Positions 20,195 through 23,881 of a DNA stretch of 23,881 nt are shown piece after piece. The first letter of the stretch is position 1, and every line of letters begins with the position of its first letter. The notes under the pieces were generated by a model. The model saw only the letters and a list, made by a program, of their open reading frames with translations, did not search any database and was not told where the DNA came from. This DNA is from Candidatus Moranbacteria bacterium CG23_combo_of_CG06-09_8_20_14_all_35_22. Its GTDB lineage: Bacteria; Patescibacteriota; Minisyncoccia; Moranbacterales; UBA2206. The position numbers and the translations under genes are program-made. The stretch covers positions 1-23,881 of the forward strand of contig PCRW01000065.1 in NCBI GenBank assembly GCA_002772115.1. Direction: 5' to 3'.

Positions 20195-20232
20195 AAAAAG
20201 GGTTAGCCTGTAGATATAAGCGCCCTTTTTTT
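20195..20232 (+). terminator. Terminator after the 79-aa gene
   Basis: AAAAAGGG (20195-20202) pairs with CCCTTTTT (20223-20230) and runs into T residues to 20232. The 20-base loop is long, so the call is moderate, but the position 25 bases after the stop fits. Confidence 0.5.
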
Positions 20233-20241
20233 AATTGTCAG

Positions 20242-20284
20242 AACCTTGATTAAACCTTGATTTTCTTGATTTACATGATTAAAA
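20242..20284. repeat. Left CTTGATT repeat arm flanking the GxxExxY gene
   Basis: Begins AACCTTGATT and contains three CTTGATT units plus CATGATT, spaced 9-11 bases apart. The mirror-image arm is at 20685-20724; the outer 10 bases of both arms match perfectly. Confidence 0.65.
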
Positions 20285-20304
20285 ACTCAATTCGTCTAAT
20301 TGAG
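20281..20304 (-). terminator. Terminator overlapping the GxxExxY stop codon
   Basis: On the minus strand CTCAATT, loop AGACG, AATTGAG, then TTTTT. The perfect 7-bp stem contains the gene's TAG stop (20298-20296) region in its left arm and loop, an economical arrangement. Confidence 0.65.
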
Positions 20305-20673
20305 GATTTTATTATTGTGGACTCGTTTAAATTCTAAGCTTTTCGCACCGAAATTAATAAGCAAGCCAATTTTCAAATTGTAGGCTTCTAGATAATTCAT
20401 AGCTTGCGCCAAATGAACATCTTCTAGTTTTATCAAGGCTTTCAATTCTACCATTACTTTTTTTTCAACAAAAAAATCTACTCGACGATTTCCAATTTTT
20501 TGATCTTTATAAAAAATATCCATCTCATGTTCGCGACTAAAGGATAATTTTTGCGATTCCATTTCAATTGCCAGAGCTCTTTGATAAATAACTTCTTGAA
20601 AACCATTGCCAAGAGTAGAATGTACGGCCATTGCACAGCCAATTATTTTTCTAGTTAATTCTTCATGTTGCAT
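20296..20673 (-). CDS. GxxExxY family protein
   Basis: A 125-aa protein of the GxxExxY family (PF13366, PD-(D/E)XK-like fold). The naming motif is GNGFQEVIY (about residues 22-30), preceded by KIIGCAMAVHSTLG. The nuclease-like core is RRVDFFVEKKVMVELKA (about 58-74), with D and E-x-K in the positions of the PD-(D/E)XK active site, and the C-terminal LAQAMNYLEAYNLKIGLLINFGAKSLEFKRV is typical. Biochemical role is not established; it is often found near repeats and mobile or accessory DNA. ATG at 20673. The gene is enclosed by inverted CTTGATT-rich arms and has its own terminator, giving the look of a self-contained cassette placed directly behind the pilB stop codon. Confidence 0.9.
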   Translation of the reverse strand: MQHEELTRKIIGCAMAVHSTLGNGFQEVIYQRALAIEMESQKLSFSREHEMDIFYKDQKIGNRRVDFFVEKKVMVELKALIKLEDVHLAQAMNYLEAYNLKIGLLINFGAKSLEFKRVHNNKILN

Positions 20674-20684
20674 AATTTTTCAAA

Positions 20685-20724
20685 TTGAAATCAAGCAAAT
20701 CCTTTAATCAAGTGAATCAAGGTT
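20685..20724. repeat. Right CTTGATT repeat arm, overlapping the pilB stop
   Basis: Read on the minus strand it begins AACCTTGATT and has three CTTGATT units. Its first two bases are the last two of the pilB TAA codon (20725-20723). Inverted relative to the left arm at 20242-20284. Confidence 0.65.
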
Positions 20725-23700
20725 ATAGATCCGTTACCCTCTCCACCTCTTCCAAACTCGTCTCTCCCTCCAAGACTCGAAGGATTCCATCTTGGGTCAT
20801 CGTGAGCATACCGAGTTCGATCGCTTTTTCTTCCAGTTCGGCGGTGATGGCGCCACGGGTGACAAGGTTTTGAATTTCGCGAGAGAGTTGGAAAACTTCA
20901 CTGACCGTCATACGGCCTTTATATCCAATACCGTTGCATTTTTCACAGCCTTTCGGATGATATATTTCCAAAACTTTTGGGATTTCTACTCCCGTTTTCG
21001 GACTGATGGTAGCTAAAACTTTTTCAATTTTCTCTTTTTCTTCTTTGGAAGGAATAATTTTTTCTTTGCAATCACAAAGGCGACGCACAAGCCGTTGGGC
21101 CATAAAAGCGTTGACGGCAGTGGCAATGTCAGAAGGGGAAACGCCCATATTGATCATTCGAGCTACGGCGCCGGCAGCGTTATTAGTGTGAATGGTGGAA
21201 AGTACCAGATGTCCAGTAAGAGATGCTTGCACAGCCACTTGAGCAGTTTCGTTGTCACGAATTTCACCAATCATCATAATGTCAGGATTTTGACGAAGTA
21301 GAGCACGCAGAGCGGTGGCGAAAGTATAACCTTCTTTGTCGTTTACTGGAGTTTGCAAAATTCCCGGAAGTTGATATTCAATTGGATCTTCCACGGTGAT
21401 TATTTTTACTTCGGGTTTATTGAGAAGGCTAAGGACGCTATAAAGCGTGGTGGTTTTTCCCGAGCCGGTTGGGCCAGTGTTCAAAATCACGCCATTTGGT
21501 TTTTTGACTTCGTTCATTATTTTTTCTAAATTTTCTTTGCGAATCCCAAGTTTAGTTAGATCCAACTCCATTGATGATCCACGCAAAAGTCGCATCACAA
21601 CTGTTTCGCCGTAACCGCCCAAAATAATGGAAACACGCACATCAATATTTTTTTCGGCAATTTCTATTGTATCATCAAAGCTAATACTAAAACGGCTGTC
21701 AATCACGCCTGTGCGCACTTCAGTTTTCACGCCAGAAAGAATTTTTATCTCGCCCAAAAGCGCCGGATATTCATTGAGAGGAATAGTTACTACGCTTTGC
21801 AAAATTCCATCAATGCGGAAGCGAATCTTGACAGCATCTTTTTCCGGTTCAATATGGATATCTCCAACATTAAGAAGAATAGCGGCGGAAAAAATAATTT
21901 TATTAATGTCATTTGTTTTGGAAGCGCGCACGACTTCTTCTAATTTTTTGAAATCAGTTAAATTTTCTTTAGCGGATAAATATTGATTTTTTTCGATGAG
22001 AATTTTTTTGCCCAGTGTTTGTGACATCAGTTTTTCATAAATACCTTCTAGAAATTCTCCTTGTCCCGTAGCTTCTTCCACTTCATCAATAGAAGTGACA
22101 CCAGCGACTGCTTTCAAAATTCCATCTTGAAGCATTGTAATCATTCCTGACTCCAAAGCGGCCATGGCTAATTCTGTTTCACCAGCGAGTCCTAAAATTA
22201 ATTTTTCAATATCTTCATTGATGGTGAGTACTTCAAAAATTCCCATCCGTCCTTTATAACCTAAGCCGTTGCACTTGGGACAACCTTTGGGGCGGTATAA
22301 CTTTTCAATATTTTTAGGAATTTCCACTTTAGCTTTGGGCGAGATAATAGACAGAATTTTTTGAATGGATTCAATAGATTCTTTGGCGGGCACATAACTT
22401 TCTTTGCAATCACAAAGTTTGCGCACTAGTCTTTGTCCGATAATGGCGTTTATAGCGGGAGACATCAAAGTTGGTTTTACCCCAAGTTCGACTAATCGGG
22501 GAATGGTACCAACAGCATTGTTAGTGTGGAGAGAAGAAAGAACTAAATGTCCCGTGAGAGCGGAATTGACAGCAATGTCAGCCGTTTCATCATCGCGAAT
22601 TTCACCTACCAAAATTACATCTGGGTCTTGGCGAACAATGGCGCGGAGTCCTTGGGCGAAAGTGTAGCCTCGTTCTTTTTCTATTTGAGTTTGAGAAATG
22701 CCGGATAATTCATATTCAATCGGATCTTCAATGGTAATGATTTTTTTGTCGGGAGTGTTGAGTTTATTTATAATTGAATAAAGCGTAGTAGTTTTTCCCG
22801 AGCCAGTTGGACCGGTGTTAAGAATCATTCCATTAGGCGCTTGCATTTGATTTTGAATAGTTTCATAAGCCAAGCCTTGCAAGCCCAAATTTTCTACACT
22901 CACTTTGATCGAATCTGGATCAAGTAGACGCATCACCACTGATTCTCCAAAATTTCCTGGAATTACCGAAACACGCAATTCGATTTTTTTGTCGCTTAAA
23001 TTTATTTCAAAAGTTCCGTCTTGGGCGATATCGCGAAGATTTAGTTTCATACCGGACATTAATTTTATACGGGAAATGATAGTATGAAAAACATTAAGGG
23101 GCAAAAAGACGACATCTTGCAAGGTGCCGTCAATGCGGTAGCGCAGGCGAATTTCTTTTTCTTGCGGTTCAATGTGCACATCGCTAGCGCCAAGTTTATA
23201 AGCGCCGGCCAGCATAATATTCAAAATTTGCGTGGTCGGCAATTCCTTGATGCGATTTTTCAAAGTGATCAAATCTTTCATTTCTTCTTCGAATTTTTCC
23301 AATTCTTCTCCTGTGAGACTTAGGCTCATTTGATCTAGAATATCCACAAAAACAATTTGCTTATATTTTTCCAAGACATGGTTGAAATTTGAAGTAGAAA
23401 CTACAAAAAGTTTTATCTGCCAACCATTTTCAGTTTTCAATTTTTCTATGAAAGTTTTGGTCGCTTCATTTTGTGGATCAGAAGAAATGAGAGTGACAAC
23501 TTTTCCGGCGCGGTGAATGGCAATAAGTTTGAATTTTCTGGCATCTTCTTCTGGCAAAAGTCCGATGGCTTCTTTTCCAATTGGAATAAGATTGGTATCT
23601 ACATAAGGAAGATTGAGTTTGCCGGCCAAAGCCGAAGCCATTTCCTCCTCCTCCTCTTTGCGGAATTTGGAAAGAATTTTGGCGGTTTTGTTTTCTTCTG

Positions 23701-23752
23701 GGATATCAGTGGATTTTTTTGTTTGAATTTTTGGTTTGAGAATTTTTATCAT
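20723..23752 (-). CDS. pilB: Double PilB/GspE type IV pilus assembly ATPase (tandem fusion)
   Basis: A 1009-aa protein, nearly twice the usual ~570 aa, containing two complete secretion ATPase units. Unit 1: an N-terminal GspE_N-like domain (about 38-135), then ASDVHIEPQEKEIRLRYRIDG (189-209), Walker A GPTGSGKT (314-321), Asp box EDPIEYEL, Walker B DPDVILVGEIRDDETA (377-391), His box GHLVLSSLHTNNA, and a zinc site CDC (447-449) with CPKC (491-494). Unit 2 has GDIHIEPEKDAVKIRFRIDG (630-649), Walker A 760-767, NPDIMMIGEIRDNETA, GHLVLSTIHTNNA, and CDC with CEKC (936-939). All key residues are kept in both, so both may hydrolyse ATP. PilB powers pilus extension as a hexamer of single units. ATG at 23752 is used; another Met at residue 38 would also leave both units intact. 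No other pilus gene is visible. Confidence 0.93.
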   Translation of the reverse strand: MIKILKPKIQTKKSTDIPEENKTAKILSKFRKEEEEEMASALAGKLNLPYVDTNLIPIGKEAIGLLPEEDARKFKLIAIHRAGKVVTLISSDPQNEATKTFIEKLKTENGWQIKLFVVSTSNFNHVLEKYKQIVFVDILDQMSLSLTGEELEKFEEEMKDLITLKNRIKELPTTQILNIMLAGAYKLGASDVHIEPQEKEIRLRYRIDGTLQDVVFLPLNVFHTIISRIKLMSGMKLNLRDIAQDGTFEINLSDKKIELRVSVIPGNFGESVVMRLLDPDSIKVSVENLGLQGLAYETIQNQMQAPNGMILNTGPTGSGKTTTLYSIINKLNTPDKKIITIEDPIEYELSGISQTQIEKERGYTFAQGLRAIVRQDPDVILVGEIRDDETADIAVNSALTGHLVLSSLHTNNAVGTIPRLVELGVKPTLMSPAINAIIGQRLVRKLCDCKESYVPAKESIESIQKILSIISPKAKVEIPKNIEKLYRPKGCPKCNGLGYKGRMGIFEVLTINEDIEKLILGLAGETELAMAALESGMITMLQDGILKAVAGVTSIDEVEEATGQGEFLEGIYEKLMSQTLGKKILIEKNQYLSAKENLTDFKKLEEVVRASKTNDINKIIFSAAILLNVGDIHIEPEKDAVKIRFRIDGILQSVVTIPLNEYPALLGEIKILSGVKTEVRTGVIDSRFSISFDDTIEIAEKNIDVRVSIILGGYGETVVMRLLRGSSMELDLTKLGIRKENLEKIMNEVKKPNGVILNTGPTGSGKTTTLYSVLSLLNKPEVKIITVEDPIEYQLPGILQTPVNDKEGYTFATALRALLRQNPDIMMIGEIRDNETAQVAVQASLTGHLVLSTIHTNNAAGAVARMINMGVSPSDIATAVNAFMAQRLVRRLCDCKEKIIPSKEEKEKIEKVLATISPKTGVEIPKVLEIYHPKGCEKCNGIGYKGRMTVSEVFQLSREIQNLVTRGAITAELEEKAIELGMLTMTQDGILRVLEGETSLEEVERVTDL

Positions 23753-23823
23753 ACTACAAAATTACAAAATAATTACAAAAATACAAAAAATAAGATAATC
23801 ACTGAACAATTAACATTCAGTCT

Positions 23824-23850
23824 CCATTTTACTCGGATAAGAGTAAATGG
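23824..23850. other. Hairpin at the right edge of the window
   Basis: CCATTTTACTC, loop GGATAA, GAGTAAATGG: a 10-bp stem with one bulged T. An outer TCTCC/GGAGA pairing is also possible. It lies about 75 bases upstream of the pilB start, and no T-run follows on either strand, so it may be a repeat or part of an element continuing past the window. Confidence 0.4.
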
Positions 23851-23881
23851 CGTCTCGATTGGAGATTTTCTTTATTAGACT

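Noticed and set aside
23471..23878. 135-aa plus-strand frame opposite pilB
   Set aside because: Antisense shadow of a conserved coding region; no start signals and no recognisable domain.

Overview
The window looks like part of a low-GC genome of a Candidate Phyla Radiation (Patescibacteria) bacterium, most likely a Parcubacteria/Moranbacteria-type lineage. That placement is inference: it rests on compact AT-rich sequence, many starts without a clear Shine-Dalgarno, a short DciA-like protein, lamin-tail/PKD surface proteins, a PBP1A with a long extracellular tail, a PilB-type ATPase, and small GxxExxY, AbiE and Fic accessory genes. No rRNA, tRNA or CRISPR array is visible.

Layout. (1) 1-1106: the start of an AAA/DUF4143-type ATPase (minus, leaves the window on the left), then a DciA-like protein and a four-helix membrane protein (plus). 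(2) 1134-10237: eight genes on the minus strand, in transcription order ruvC, a 7TM protein, an ATP-grasp/retropepsin fusion, a second ATP-grasp ligase, a GT4 and a GT2 glycosyltransferase, a GNAT/FemAB-like transferase, and a class A penicillin-binding protein. After ruvC this reads as an envelope-modification locus: two amide-bond ligases, a protease, a membrane protein, sugar transferases, an acyl or aminoacyl transferase and a peptidoglycan polymerase. PBP1A also has its own promoter. (3) 10390-14621: a small Cys-rich membrane protein, then an accessory island in which a type IV AbiEi/AbiEii toxin-antitoxin pair (plus) is flanked by two Fic proteins (minus). The fic/abiE divergent promoter region carries three 11-bp tandem repeats, and the second fic promoter sits inside a perfect 13-bp inverted repeat. 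(4) 14675-19259: minus-strand genes ruvB, a two-helix protein, a bacterial PH-domain protein, a lamin-tail/PKD surface protein and yebC. (5) 19260-20232: a non-coding region with a strong promoter feeding what folds by hand into a branched structured RNA, more hairpins, then a 79-aa unknown protein with a very good ribosome binding site and a terminator. (6) 20242-20724: a GxxExxY gene between CTTGATT-rich inverted repeats. (7) 20723-23752: one 1009-aa protein holding two complete PilB/GspE ATPases in tandem.

The best candidates for something undescribed are the envelope operon with its ATP-grasp/retropepsin fusion and a 7TM partner lacking the usual transglutaminase, the structured RNA near 19424-19618, the operator architecture around the two fic genes, and the double PilB. 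Several unrelated palindromic repeats, two of them inserted in frame within genes, indicate active small-repeat spread in this genome.
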